The notes: generated from the sequence alone by a model not told the origin. Positions 45,150 through 53,213 are shown, counted from the stretch's first letter. The stretch is 64,000 nt of DNA from Acidobacteriaceae bacterium (GCA_003134815.1 PLCO01000015.1:76107-140106); one strand, 5' to 3'. A program made the numbers and translations.

Positions 45150-46502
45150 ATGTCCTCGACTCTGCAACTGGCGCTGCTGATTGCCATTCTTCTTCCCGCA
45201 AGTAAGCTCGCGGCTTCGCTCTGCACTCGCTTTGGGATTCCCGCGATTCTAGGGGAACTTCTGGTTGGTGTAATCGCCGGTCCAGGCGCATTCGATCTGA
45301 TGCACCTCAGCCTTTTCCAGGCAGGACTGGCCACAAAGGCGTTCCTGATGGTGGCTCAGGTTGGCGGCCTGGTTCTGATGTTCATCGCCGGCCTGGAAAC
45401 CGATATCGAACGCATGCGCGAGGCAGGTGTCACTGCATTCCTGGTGGCTTTGTCAGGAGTCATCTGGCCGTTCTTCCTTGGAGCCGGCGCAGCGCACGCC
45501 CTCGGCCTGCCCTGGAACAGCGCGCTCTTCCTCGGAGGCGCGTTAACGGCTACCAGCGTTTCCATTTCGGCCCGCACCTTGATGGACGCTGGAAAAATGT
45601 CGTCACCGGAAGCTTCAGTTATTCTCGGCGCTGCGGTCATCGACGACGTGATGGGCCTGTTTGTCCTTGCGTTCCTCGTGGCGTCCATGACAACTGGCAA
45701 GACAGATTCCTTTGGTTTGGCCGCCTTGGCCTCCAATTGGTTGAGACTGCATTCAGACACCGGGGCGCACCATCCCCTGTTAGTTCAAATGTCGCTCATT
45801 GCTGTTTGCGTGACCATTTTCTTTGGGGTGTCCTATGGTGCAGCGAAGCGTTGGCTCGATCCGCTCATCCTGCAGTTAAGGCGGCTTTCCGCCAGCGAGT
45901 CCGTATCGAGCTGCGTGCTGGCCTTGGTTCTGGTCTATGCCATCGCAGCCGAATGGCTTGGAAGCGTTGCGGGAATTACCGGAGCCTACTTGCTGGGATA
46001 TGTCTTCGCAGGCTCCGAATATAAGGCCGACATCGAGCGGACCTTCTATGCAATCGGACACGGCCTTTTGATTCCGCTGTTCTTTGTTTCTGTCGGGCTT
46101 TCGAGTAACTTCCGCTCTCTTGGTGGACATTGGCTGCTGCTCGGGGCCATCTTCCTGATCGCCGTCGTGAGTAAATTGTTGGGATGTGGAGTAGCTGCCT
46201 TGGCGCGCGGCATGGGGTGGGTGCGAAGCTTCCGCATTGGCTGCGGCATGGTCTCTCGCGGCGAGGTCGGCTTGATCGTAACCGCGATGGGGGCCGCTTC
46301 CGGTGTCTTTCGAGAGCCGGAGGTTGCGGTCATGGTTTCCGTCGTCCTCTTTACCACGCTGCTCACGCCGCTCGCGTTGCGCGGAGCATTTCACATCAGG
46401 TGCATAGAAGACGAAGAGATTGAGGAGCTTGCTGTGTATGAAGCGCTGCTCCCGTCGCCCGCCAATGGTTCAACTCCCTCGGGAATGGGTCAGTCGCAGT
46501 GA
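45150..46502 (+). CDS. Cation:proton antiporter (CPA2 / KefB-like)
   Basis: 450 residues, ATG 45150 with TAGGAGAGG directly upstream. Twelve or so TM helices; GIPAILGELLVGVIAGP at TM1-2, GLVLMFIAGLETD, TATSVSISARTL and the functional di-acid VIDDVMGLFVLAFLVA. No TrkA-N (RCK) domain at the C-terminus, which ends after a short acidic tail. Exchanges Na+ or K+ for H+ across the inner membrane. It is followed by a kinase-like gene. Confidence 0.93.
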   Translation: MSSTLQLALLIAILLPASKLAASLCTRFGIPAILGELLVGVIAGPGAFDLMHLSLFQAGLATKAFLMVAQVGGLVLMFIAGLETDIERMREAGVTAFLVALSGVIWPFFLGAGAAHALGLPWNSALFLGGALTATSVSISARTLMDAGKMSSPEASVILGAAVIDDVMGLFVLAFLVASMTTGKTDSFGLAALASNWLRLHSDTGAHHPLLVQMSLIAVCVTIFFGVSYGAAKRWLDPLILQLRRLSASESVSSCVLALVLVYAIAAEWLGSVAGITGAYLLGYVFAGSEYKADIERTFYAIGHGLLIPLFFVSVGLSSNFRSLGGHWLLLGAIFLIAVVSKLLGCGVAALARGMGWVRSFRIGCGMVSRGEVGLIVTAMGAASGVFREPEVAVMVSVVLFTTLLTPLALRGAFHIRCIEDEEIEELAVYEALLPSPANGSTPSGMGQSQ

Positions 46503-46555
46503 GATGTCTCCATGGTCCGGTCTATTCTGAAGATTTGACAAAGGAGAGTAAGAGG

Positions 46556-46645
46556 ATGAGAGGCGCGAAATGTCTGGTGTCTCCCGAGTATTTGGGCCTA
46601 ATGAATAGGAATCGCGGAACTGCCACTGATTGGCTCAATGTATGA
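46556..46645 (+). CDS. Short upstream ORF (29 codons) coupled to the kinase-like gene
   Basis: ATG 46556 is preceded by AAAGGAGAG with good spacing and encodes MRGAKCLVSPEYLGLMNRNR plus nine residues, then stops in an ATGA overlap with ATG 46642 of the next gene. That next ATG has no ribosome site of its own, so this small frame may deliver ribosomes to it. Whether the peptide has a function is unknown. Confidence 0.45.
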   Translation: MRGAKCLVSPEYLGLMNRNRGTATDWLNV

Positions 46646-47607
46646 AAGAAGTATCTATCGACGACCAACTCGACCACTACCGGATCGATGCACTTGTCGC
46701 TACCGGCAGCCATGCCTCGATCTTTCGCGCGGTCGACCTGAAAAATGGCACAGTTGTGGCCATTAAAGTGCCACATACTGAACTGGAATTAGACCCCGTG
46801 TTTCACGAACGATTCCGCCGCGAACAGGAAATCGGCCAGAAACTAAATCATCCGAGGGTCATGAAGGTTCTACCCAGCGAGCACCATAGCCGGGACTACA
46901 TAGTCATGGAGTGGGTCGATGGGATTTCGCTTCGAGAGATCCTTACAAAAGGTAAACTTCCGCAGGAACGCGCAACTTATATTGCCGTCGGCATTTGCGA
47001 TGCCGTGGCTTACATCAATTCGCACGGTGTCGTCCATCGTGACCTCCGGCCTGAGCATATCTTCGTCGATAGCAACGACCACATCAAGCTCATCAACTTC
47101 GGGCTCGCTTCACAGGTTGCAGCCAAACGGATTACATTTGTCAGCCTGGCGCGCGAGCTGAAAACGGTCAGCTACGCCTCGCCTGAGGAGATCAGGGGCC
47201 ACAATTGCGATGCCCGCAGTGATGTCTACTCCATCGGCGTGATCCTTTATGAAATGCTTACCGGCAGGCTGCCGTTCGATAACAACTACCTCTTGGCTCA
47301 CATGAACGACCGCCTGCTCAAGGAGCCCGCTCCGCCTCGCAAGCTTGAGCCATTGATCACCCCGCAAATGCAGCAAATTGTCCTCCGAGCAATGGACCAG
47401 ACGCCCAAGTACCGCTATGCGAACGCTCATGAACTGGCGGAGGATCTGGTACATATGCAAGATGTAGTCGTAGATCAAAGTGGCGAATCGCAGAGGACTT
47501 ATAGAACGACTGCCGCCTGGAACAAGAATTTTCTCTTTTATGTTGTGCTGGCGGCGATCCCTGTCGTTCTTTTTGTCCTGATGATGTTGGCCACACATCA
47601 CAGATAG
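46642..47607 (+). CDS. Membrane-anchored Ser/Thr protein kinase homologue, probable pseudokinase
   Basis: 321 residues from ATG 46642 (TTG 46630 also possible). Hanks-type fold: ATP-anchoring Lys K42 in VAIKVP; HRD motif H132-R133-D134; but the catalytic loop reads HRDLRPEH, with His139 where Asn is expected, and the DFG triad is NFG (N152-F153-G154). The Gly-rich loop is TGSHASIF, short of glycines. SPEE and DVYSIGVILYEMLTGRLPF remain. A C-terminal TM helix (FLFYVVLAAIPVVLFVLMMLA) anchors it without an extracellular domain. Loss of both metal-binding residues suggests no or altered catalysis. Confidence 0.88.
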   Translation: MKEVSIDDQLDHYRIDALVATGSHASIFRAVDLKNGTVVAIKVPHTELELDPVFHERFRREQEIGQKLNHPRVMKVLPSEHHSRDYIVMEWVDGISLREILTKGKLPQERATYIAVGICDAVAYINSHGVVHRDLRPEHIFVDSNDHIKLINFGLASQVAAKRITFVSLARELKTVSYASPEEIRGHNCDARSDVYSIGVILYEMLTGRLPFDNNYLLAHMNDRLLKEPAPPRKLEPLITPQMQQIVLRAMDQTPKYRYANAHELAEDLVHMQDVVVDQSGESQRTYRTTAAWNKNFLFYVVLAAIPVVLFVLMMLATHHR

Positions 47608-48114
47608 CTGCTGTGCCTCGCCAGACCTTGATTAAGACACGGCGTGGGCTTGGTTTTGAAATTCGGGGACAGTCTGCCGCGGGCGTTCCTCGAAGAAGAA
47701 GTGTTATGCGATGGCCATGGATCGTTCCGAGGACACCGAGTCGGCCGCGACGGGGCGGCTGACCGACATGTACAGAAACTAGAATAAGCAGGTGTTTATG
47801 AGTTGCCGCCTCAGTTCTCGATTGGGAGTCTCATTGTCTTGCCCTCTTTTATGATCGCCGTGGTGGTCATCTGTCTCTGCCAAATGCCGAACCCAAGCGC
47901 CGGTGTACCGGGCAAAGCTTGTACCTGCCATCTGTGAGACAAGCTCGTATCGTGACCAGCATTCGAAAAGGCTTAATGCTATTCGACGGAAATTGATACC
48001 TACAAACGCTCCAGGGTCCGGGAGTGGGGTGCTTCCTGGGTTCACGGCAAATCGGAAACCGAACCACAGCTGGACATTAGAGCCCGTCTCCTATTTCGTG
48101 ATTGAGAAGATTGC
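47608..48114. other. Gene-free stretch
   Basis: 507 bp between the kinase-like gene and the integrase 3' end. Frames on both strands are short, start without ribosome sites and have no family resemblance. GAAATTCGGGGACAGT near 47660 is reminiscent of sequences flanking REP-associated transposases but no element could be delimited. If the integrase belongs to an island leaving from tRNA-Val, this stretch would be island DNA. Confidence 0.4.
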
Positions 48115-49332
48115 TCAGGCCGCAGAGCCCCGGAAGACTAGAATCTTGCCGCCGCGACGGGTCTGCTCCAGGAAGTCCGCCCAATCCTGCATCATCTTCC
48201 CGCGTGGTTCCAGGTACAGCGCGTGATTGTATGCAGCGGAAACCTCATTGCGCGGCGCATGGGCGAGTTGCAACTCGATGTGGTCATGGTTGTAACCCTG
48301 CTCATGCAGAATTGTTGAAGCAAGGCCACGAAAACCGTGACCCGTCATGCGGCCTTTGTATCCCATCCGTTCCAGCGCCTTCAAAATAGTCATATTAGAC
48401 ATCGGCTTGTTCTTGTCCTGCTCGCCAGGGAAGACAAGATCGCCGTTCCCTGAGATTGTCCGCAAAAGCTCCAGCACTTCGATAGCGTGAGAAGAAAGCG
48501 GCACAATGTGGGGTGTCTTCATCTTCATCCGGGCGGCGGGAATGGCCCAGCGGCGGGCTTCAAAGTCGAACTCCTCCCAACGCGCGCCGATCAATTCGCT
48601 CGTGCGGACAAATGTCAGCGCCATGAGCTTGATTGCTTGCCGGGTGAGCGGACGGCCATCATAAAGCTCAATCGCTCGGAGCAGGGCCGGAAGCTCCTTG
48701 GCATCGATCCTGGCCATGTTTGTCTTGCGGGTCGGCTTGAGAATGTCTGAAGGGCGAATCTCTGCGGCGGGGTTGCGTTTGCTGTAGCCATACGCGACGG
48801 CGTACCGGAAGACCATTCCGACAATCTGCAAAATCCGTTTGGCCATGTCCGAGGCTCCGCGCGCCTCGATGTCCTTCGCCAATTTGACAAGCTCCATCGG
48901 TTCGATTTCAGCGATAGGTCTCTCTCCAAGGGTGGGGTAGACATTCCCCTTCAGGCGATTCTTTGTCGTCTCTGAATGACGTGTGCACTTGTTTCCCTTC
49001 CAGTGTTCGAGCCACAACTCGCCGATTTTCTCGAAGGTATGCTTGGTGGCGACGATGACCGCAGTCTTTTCGGCCAGACGCTCAGCCATCGGGTCTATCC
49101 CGTTGACAAGTTCCTTGCGAGCCTTCGCATGGCGCTCGCGCGCATCGGCGAGTGATAGCTCAGGGTAAGTGCCCAGGGCCATCAGCTTCTCTTTGCCTTC
49201 CACTCGGTATTTCCAGCGCCAGAGCCTGCCTCCATTGGGCTTGACCAGCAAATAGAGGCCGTGTGCATCAGAGAGCTTGTATGGTGCGTCTGTGGGCTTC
49301 GAGCGGCGAATCTCCGTATCTGTGAGTACCAT
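48115..49332 (-). CDS. P4-type tyrosine integrase
   Basis: 405 residues from ATG 49332 (GGGGG upstream); the frame extends 37 codons further but through repeats. DUF4102 arm-binding N-domain (LTDTEIRRSKPTDAPYKLSDAHGLYLLVKPNGGRLWRWKYR), core-binding domain (~100-195), catalytic domain with Arg in LTFVRTSELIGARWEEFDF, HGFR (GHGFRGLAST), His in LAHAPRNEV and Tyr in AAYNHALYLEPRGKMMQDWADFL. All catalytic residues present. It lies 210 bp from the 3' end of tRNA-Val(GAC), a standard target of such integrases. Confidence 0.93.
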   Translation of the reverse strand: MVLTDTEIRRSKPTDAPYKLSDAHGLYLLVKPNGGRLWRWKYRVEGKEKLMALGTYPELSLADARERHAKARKELVNGIDPMAERLAEKTAVIVATKHTFEKIGELWLEHWKGNKCTRHSETTKNRLKGNVYPTLGERPIAEIEPMELVKLAKDIEARGASDMAKRILQIVGMVFRYAVAYGYSKRNPAAEIRPSDILKPTRKTNMARIDAKELPALLRAIELYDGRPLTRQAIKLMALTFVRTSELIGARWEEFDFEARRWAIPAARMKMKTPHIVPLSSHAIEVLELLRTISGNGDLVFPGEQDKNKPMSNMTILKALERMGYKGRMTGHGFRGLASTILHEQGYNHDHIELQLAHAPRNEVSAAYNHALYLEPRGKMMQDWADFLEQTRRGGKILVFRGSAA

Positions 49333-49336
49333 CCTT

Positions 49337-49407
49337 GTACCCCCTTTTGGTCTGGAATTTTGCCGGTACCCCCAAATTCTGAAATCGATACCCCCAATTG
49401 TACCCCC
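49337..49407. repeat. Four TACCCCC repeats upstream of the integrase (arm-site-like)
   Basis: GTACCCCC at 49337, 49366 and 49400 and ATACCCCC at 49388. Clusters of GGGGGTA repeats directly before P4-type integrase genes are recurrent and are likely integrase or excisionase arm sites, also overlapping the integrase promoter. They lie between integrase and tRNA, as expected for one attachment end. Confidence 0.55.
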
Positions 49408-49542
49408 ACCAGAAATCGGCTTCAATAGTGATTGATTGGGCATTTAAGGACGCAATTCTGCGATAAATCGTCTATTTTCAGCGATTTTAGGCGTACAGCC
49501 AGGATGAGATAGGAATGGCTAGGATGTATTTGGAGGGATAAT

Positions 49543-49619
49543 TGGTAGGCACGATTGGATTCGAACCAACGACCTCTTCCGTGTCAAGGAAGCGCTCTAA
49601 CCAACTGAGCTACGCGCCT
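49543..49619 (-). tRNA. tRNA-Val (GAC)
   Basis: Minus strand. A 7-bp acceptor stem (AGGCGCG with CGTGCCT), T8-A9, D arm GCTCAGTTGGTTAGAGC, anticodon stem CTTCC/GGAAG around a loop TTGACAC giving anticodon GAC, T arm GGTTCGAATCC, discriminator A and encoded CCA (49543-49545). The 3' end faces the integrase gene, so this is the probable attachment site of the adjacent element. Confidence 0.96.
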
Positions 49620-49755
49620 ATTGGGCAATACAACTTAGTTTACCAGCATCGCTACAACACGAAAAGACACGCGACACGGCATCATGATCGAAAAAGAAGC
49701 GATTGGCGAAAAGGCTCCAGAATCACGAGCTGGGTTGCAGGCATTTGAAGGTAAA

Positions 49756-49781
49756 TTTGGTGCCGAAGAAGGGACTCGAAC
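49756..49781 (-). repeat. Copy 1 of the tRNA-Leu 3' end (att-like)
   Basis: 26 bp here equal 51916-51941, i.e. the CCA end, acceptor 3' strand and half of the T arm of tRNA-Leu(CAG), plus upstream T's. After CTCGAAC the sequence departs from the tRNA. Such truncated 3' copies are what site-specific integration into a tRNA gene leaves at the far end of an element. Confidence 0.75.
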
Positions 49782-49829
49782 TTGAGCCGTTTTCAAGGCG
49801 TGAGGAGCGAAAGCGACGGGAGCCTTGAG

Positions 49830-50040
49830 GCGAAATCCTGAGCGAAGCGAAAAATCTGATCTTTGCGGGCGTCAGCCCGCAGCCGAAATCCTGAGTCCGC
49901 CACAGCGAAGCGAAGGATCTGATCTTTGCGGGCGTCAGCCCGCAGCCGAAATCCTGAGTCCGCCACAGCGGACGAAGGATCTGATCCTCGCGGGCGTCAG
50001 CGTATCGGGAGCACGCAGGCGAAATCCCGAGCTTCAACCT
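49830..50040. repeat. About 63-bp intergenic tandem repeat, three copies
   Basis: Units begin with GATCTTTGCGGGCGTCAGCC at 49858 and 49921 and a diverged GATCCTCGCGGGCGTCAGCG at 49983, each followed by GCAGCCGAAATCCTGAGTCC-type sequence (the third changed). GGGC-GTCA-GCCC is a small palindrome inside each unit. Related words (GCGAAATCCTGAGCGAAG) recur at about 50640-50660 after copy 2 of the tRNA end. No gene lies in 49620-50211. Confidence 0.7.
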
Positions 50041-50211
50041 TTTCGCCTGCTACGCATTCGCCCTGCTTGTTCGGCGGAAACCGACCGACATTGCCGCGAT
50101 GGTCAATTCCGCTCAGACCTCGCGGAAGCGACGGGACTACAAACGTGATAGCGCTCAAAGACGCAAACCAGGCATTAACGTGTCAACGTGCACGAAGCAA
50201 AGGAAAATGAT

Positions 50212-50526
50212 ATGCCACAGTTCGGATCACCTTTTTCAGAGTTGGCGAATGGCAGGAAGCTCTCCGACGAGGAACTCGTCAGAGCGATTCGGTTCATGGT
50301 AGCCGCGGAGTTCGAAGCAACTCAGATGTATATGCAGCTTGCCGAGTCAACCGACAACAAACTCGCCGCGGCAGTGCTCAAGGACATAGCGGACGAAGAA
50401 CGTGTACACGCAGGAGAGTTTCTGAAGCTGTTGTACGAGCTTGCTCCCAATGAAGAGGCGCTCTATGCCAAGGGGGCTGGAGAAGTGGAAGACATCGCGA
50501 AATCGCAACTTCAGCACGCGACGTAG
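50212..50526 (+). CDS. Ferritin-like diiron protein (encapsulin-cargo type)
   Basis: 104 residues from ATG 50212 (AAAGGAAA upstream). One ferritin-like half: helix EELVRAIRFMVAAEFEATQMYMQLAEST with the iron-ligating Glu, and helix AAAVLKDIADEERVHAGEFLKLLYEL with ExxH. The short length and AEFEA...EERVHAGEF pattern resemble the ferritin-like domains packed in or fused to encapsulins; a dimer would complete the diiron site. No encapsulin shell gene lies in the window. It sits between copies 1 and 2 of the tRNA-Leu end, so it may have arrived with an element. Confidence 0.85.
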   Translation: MPQFGSPFSELANGRKLSDEELVRAIRFMVAAEFEATQMYMQLAESTDNKLAAAVLKDIADEERVHAGEFLKLLYELAPNEEALYAKGAGEVEDIAKSQLQHAT

Positions 50527-50572
50527 GTCGCGCAGGAGCGCGAACCCGTCGTAAACTCCTCATTTTCAATTA

Positions 50573-50605
50573 TTGGTGCCGAAGAACGGGCTCGAACTTG
50601 AGCCG
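50573..50605 (-). repeat. Copy 2 of the tRNA-Leu 3' end (att-like), diverged
   Basis: The segment 50573-50597 matches the tRNA-Leu 3' end with two changes, and then continues with CTTGAGCCGT exactly as copy 1 does. So copies 1 and 2 share sequence beyond the tRNA, which implies that one derives from the other or that both mark ends of related elements. The remaining gap to 51085 shows no gene. Confidence 0.65.
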
Positions 50606-51085
50606 TCTTGCGGGCGTGACCGCAGCGCGAGCACGCAGGCGAAATCCTGAGCGAAGTCCGCCGCAGCAGACGGAGTAGAAGGACCTCGACAACTGGATTG
50701 TCTGAAAGCTTTGGTGACGAAAGAGGGAATCCGCCTCGGTCACCCTGAGGTTTTCTAAGTCAACTGTATGGCCGAGCACTTCTCCGACTATGGACGGTAG
50801 GAAGCACGATCTTGGTTCATCGGTCCCGAAGCCTTGGGTCTCCCCGGTACTTATACAAATTCGCTTGCACGCGACCTACACTCATGCTAACCTCTCTGCA
50901 CAAATACCCAACATCCCAACGCGGGAGTTGATGAGCGACTTAAGGATGCATGCCCGTCAGATTTGCACTGCTGCCGAACCTTGCAAACACGGCATCTCCG
51001 CTCCGCTGACGGAGAATGTGAAAGCCTTTTTGTTCAAAGCTGCCGCGGCGACTGGAACAGAAATCGTTCGATAGAGGGGGAAGTT

Positions 51086-51469
51086 GTGAAACTACGTAAG
51101 AGTCTAGTTGCTCTGATGCTCGTTGCCGTGTTCGTTGGAGTCGCAGGAGCGCAAGAGAAGAACCTAACCTGCGTTATGACGGCTACCGATGGCGAAACAC
51201 CTGCCTACCATTACGAGAAGCAAGTCATGATTAACGAATCAGCAGGTATCGCTAAGTTTGAAACCGAATCTGCGGCGTCTAAGGCAACGTTTACCGATAC
51301 GACTGTGGTGTGGGTGTTCGAGGACTCTGATGGGCGCATGACCAGCACCCTCAGCCGGGTAACGGCAGTGCTGACTCGTCACTACGACGGGTACAATCGC
51401 AATGGCATGCCCGACTACCCACATTCCACGACGACGTACAAGTGTGAGGCGACACAGAGACAGTTTTAG
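51086..51469 (+). CDS. Small secreted protein, unknown
   Basis: 127 residues from GTG 51086 (GAGGGGGAA upstream). Signal peptide LVALMLVAVFVGVAGAQ, then a mature beta-rich domain of about 105 residues with two Cys (NLTCVMTATDG near the start and YKCEATQRQF at the end) that could form a disulfide joining both ends. No family recognised. It lies between tRNA-Leu end copy 2 and the integrase remnant. Confidence 0.65.
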   Translation: MKLRKSLVALMLVAVFVGVAGAQEKNLTCVMTATDGETPAYHYEKQVMINESAGIAKFETESAASKATFTDTTVVWVFEDSDGRMTSTLSRVTAVLTRHYDGYNRNGMPDYPHSTTTYKCEATQRQF

Positions 51470-51482
51470 GCTAGCTGGGCAT

Positions 51483-51802
51483 TTAGACTGCCCGATGCCT
51501 TGGGCCCCTTTCCGGCTCCTGAACTGCGCTATCGCCGTTGGCGAACGTCAGGAGTTCACCATGCTTCTTCATCAGTAGACGCACAGCCTCAGCCGGGTCG
51601 TTGCCGACCGGCTCCCATTTGCGGTCGTAGGACAGGCAGCAGTAGTCGTCTTTGATGGCTTGTCCGGCGTCAGGACGGCATGGGGCTTCACACGGTTGTT
51701 CGGATAGAGCACTGCCTTGCAATATGGCCACCCGGTCGGCAGCTTAGTGTCCTTGTATAGTTGGGCTGCGCGGTTCGCCAAGGTTGCTTCTCCGTGGACC
51801 AA
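51483..51802 (-). pseudogene. Remnant of a tyrosine integrase N-terminus, frameshifted
   Basis: On the minus strand, one frame reads LPTGWPYCKAVLYPNNRVKPHAVL and a second frame continues GQAIKDDYCCLSYDRKWEPVGNDPAEAVRLLMKKH, the arm-type N-domain seen in a group of acidobacterial integrases (a PNNRVKPH then YYLSY ... GNDPAEAV order). Only this N-terminal piece remains and it changes frame near 51680. It lies 116 bp from the 3' end of tRNA-Leu and points away from it, the usual layout of an integrase beside its attachment site. Family assignment is from memory of the pattern. Confidence 0.55.
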
Positions 51803-51917
51803 TTACTTGGTTTGGAGAAACCTCAGACTGTCTTTTTTGCAAAAATGCTAGGAAGACTGTTAGGAAGCCTTCTCAACCTCTTGCAAGCCCACCTGAATAA
51901 ATAATTTGCGGGACTTT

Positions 51918-52004
51918 TGGTGCCGAAGAAGGGACTCGAACCCCCACACCCTTGCGAGTACGTGGACCTGAACCACGCGCGTCTGCCAATTCCGCCACTT
52001 CGGC
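51918..52004 (-). tRNA. tRNA-Leu (CAG)
   Basis: Minus strand, 87 nt with a long variable arm. Acceptor GCCGAAG/CTTCGGC, T8-G9, D arm GCGGAATTGGCAGACGC, anticodon stem CGTGG/CCACG around TTCAGGT (anticodon CAG), variable arm TACTCGCAAGGGTG, T arm GGGGTTCGAGTCCC, discriminator A and encoded CCA (51918-51920). Partial copies of its 3' end at 49756 and 50573 and an integrase remnant mark it as a repeated integration target. Confidence 0.96.
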
Positions 52005-52104
52005 ACATGAGAAACGCTCAGGCGGGTTGCGCCGAGCAGGCAGCAATCCTGAGTCTCGCAAATGCGGTGCATAGTGTCAACTTCCGGCGCCGCCAAATGG
52101 CCCG

Positions 52105-52575
52105 TCATCCAGGCGTCTTCACGCCCTTCTTCAGCATGGCGACGGCCTTGGCCATGCGATTCTGCCGCGTCTCTTCCTTCTTCGCTTCCTCAATCCACCG
52201 CACATACTCCTTGCGGTGCGTGTAACTGAGCTTCTCAAACCCCGCCAGCAAGCCTTCCTTCTTCAGTAGTGCCTTGAAAGGAGCCGGAATCGCAATCACG
52301 CGTTCCGTCTCGTCCTTCCAAACAACCATCTCGATCGTGTCGCCTGGGCCTTTGCCGATCTGCTCGCGAATCCCCTTCAGCACGGGCAGCATGTGCTGCG
52401 GCATTCCGTACTTGATCATCGACCCGGTATACGGAACTCCGTTGAACGTCACCTTCACCGGCACGCGCCCCTTGGTGCCGAACTCCTTCTGCACGTCGTA
52501 CGGGAAGAACACGCACGCGCCCCCCGTTGCGCCAACCGGGCGTTCAATGGGCGCTTTGAATTTGTATTTCTTCAT
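52105..52575 (-). CDS. DUF1905 / YdeI (OmpD-associated)-like protein
   Basis: 156 residues. N-terminal DUF1905 domain (YKFKAPIERPVGATGGACVFFPYDVQKEFGTKGRVPVKVTFNGVPYTGSM) and a C-terminal YdeI/OmpdA-like tail GFEKLSYTHRKEYVRWIEEAKKEETRQNRMAKAVAMLKKG. The same two-part layout is common in soil bacteria. The biochemical role is not established; YdeI relatives have been linked to envelope stress and antimicrobial-peptide resistance. Transcribed alone; a 206-bp gap separates it from osmC and shows no signal. Confidence 0.88.
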   Translation of the reverse strand: MKKYKFKAPIERPVGATGGACVFFPYDVQKEFGTKGRVPVKVTFNGVPYTGSMIKYGMPQHMLPVLKGIREQIGKGPGDTIEMVVWKDETERVIAIPAPFKALLKKEGLLAGFEKLSYTHRKEYVRWIEEAKKEETRQNRMAKAVAMLKKGVKTPG

Positions 52576-52781
52576 GGATGCACGCGCCTCGCGAAAGCTA
52601 TCTCCTCATTCCTCAGCCGGCCACTCTCCAACACCCTATCTGGCCGCCAAACAAACATCCCATCCTGCACTCTCAAAATTGTGAGCGCCGGAATGGGACG
52701 TCCAGAATGTGACATCTTGATCAGATGGGACCCTTTGATCGTGCTCTGCATGCTCGGTCGATCTCGATCAATTTCGATCGG

Positions 52782-53213
52782 CTACACCAGCTTCGCGTCC
52801 AGCACAATCTCCGTGTTGTTCGCGAACAGCTTCGAAATCGGGCAGCCCGCCTTTGCATCCGCCGCGGCTTTGTCAAACACTTCCTTCGTCGCGCCCGGAA
52901 CGCTCGCCGTCGTGGTCAGCGTGATTCTCGTAATCGCGAACCCAGCGTCCACCTTTGCCAGCGTCACTGCCGCCTGCGTCTCAATCTTCGTCGGCGTCAA
53001 TCCCGCCCCGCCCAGTTGCGCGCCCAGCGCCATGGAAAAGCAGCTAGCGTGCGCCGCCGCAATCATCTCTTCGGGAGTAGTCCCGGAATCCGCTCCCTCA
53101 AACCGCGTGGCAAACGAGTAGTTGGCGTCTTTCAGCACTCCCGTCGCCGTTGAAATTGTGCCTTTGCCTTCTTTCAGTGATCCAGTCCAAACCGCGCTTG
53201 CTTTGCTTGCCAT
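52782..53213 (-). CDS. OsmC-family peroxiredoxin-like protein
   Basis: 143 residues, full length for OsmC. The two redox Cys are in HASCFSMAL (~residue 57) and AGCPISKLF (~residue 123), and the N-terminal Arg region is in FATRFEGADSGTTPEEMIAAAH. It reduces organic hydroperoxides in the cytoplasm in known members. Close to the OsmC (rather than Ohr) branch by the KASAVWTGSLKEGKGTIS start. Confidence 0.93.
   Translation of the reverse strand: MASKASAVWTGSLKEGKGTISTATGVLKDANYSFATRFEGADSGTTPEEMIAAAHASCFSMALGAQLGGAGLTPTKIETQAAVTLAKVDAGFAITRITLTTTASVPGATKEVFDKAAADAKAGCPISKLFANNTEIVLDAKLV

Noticed and set aside
47640..47790. Insertion-sequence or REP-transposase remnant
   Set aside because: Only one suggestive word (GGGGACAGT); no inverted ends, no transposase frame.
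49858..50040. CRISPR array
   Set aside because: The repeats are tandem and about 63 bp with no unique spacers of regular length, and no cas genes occur in the window.
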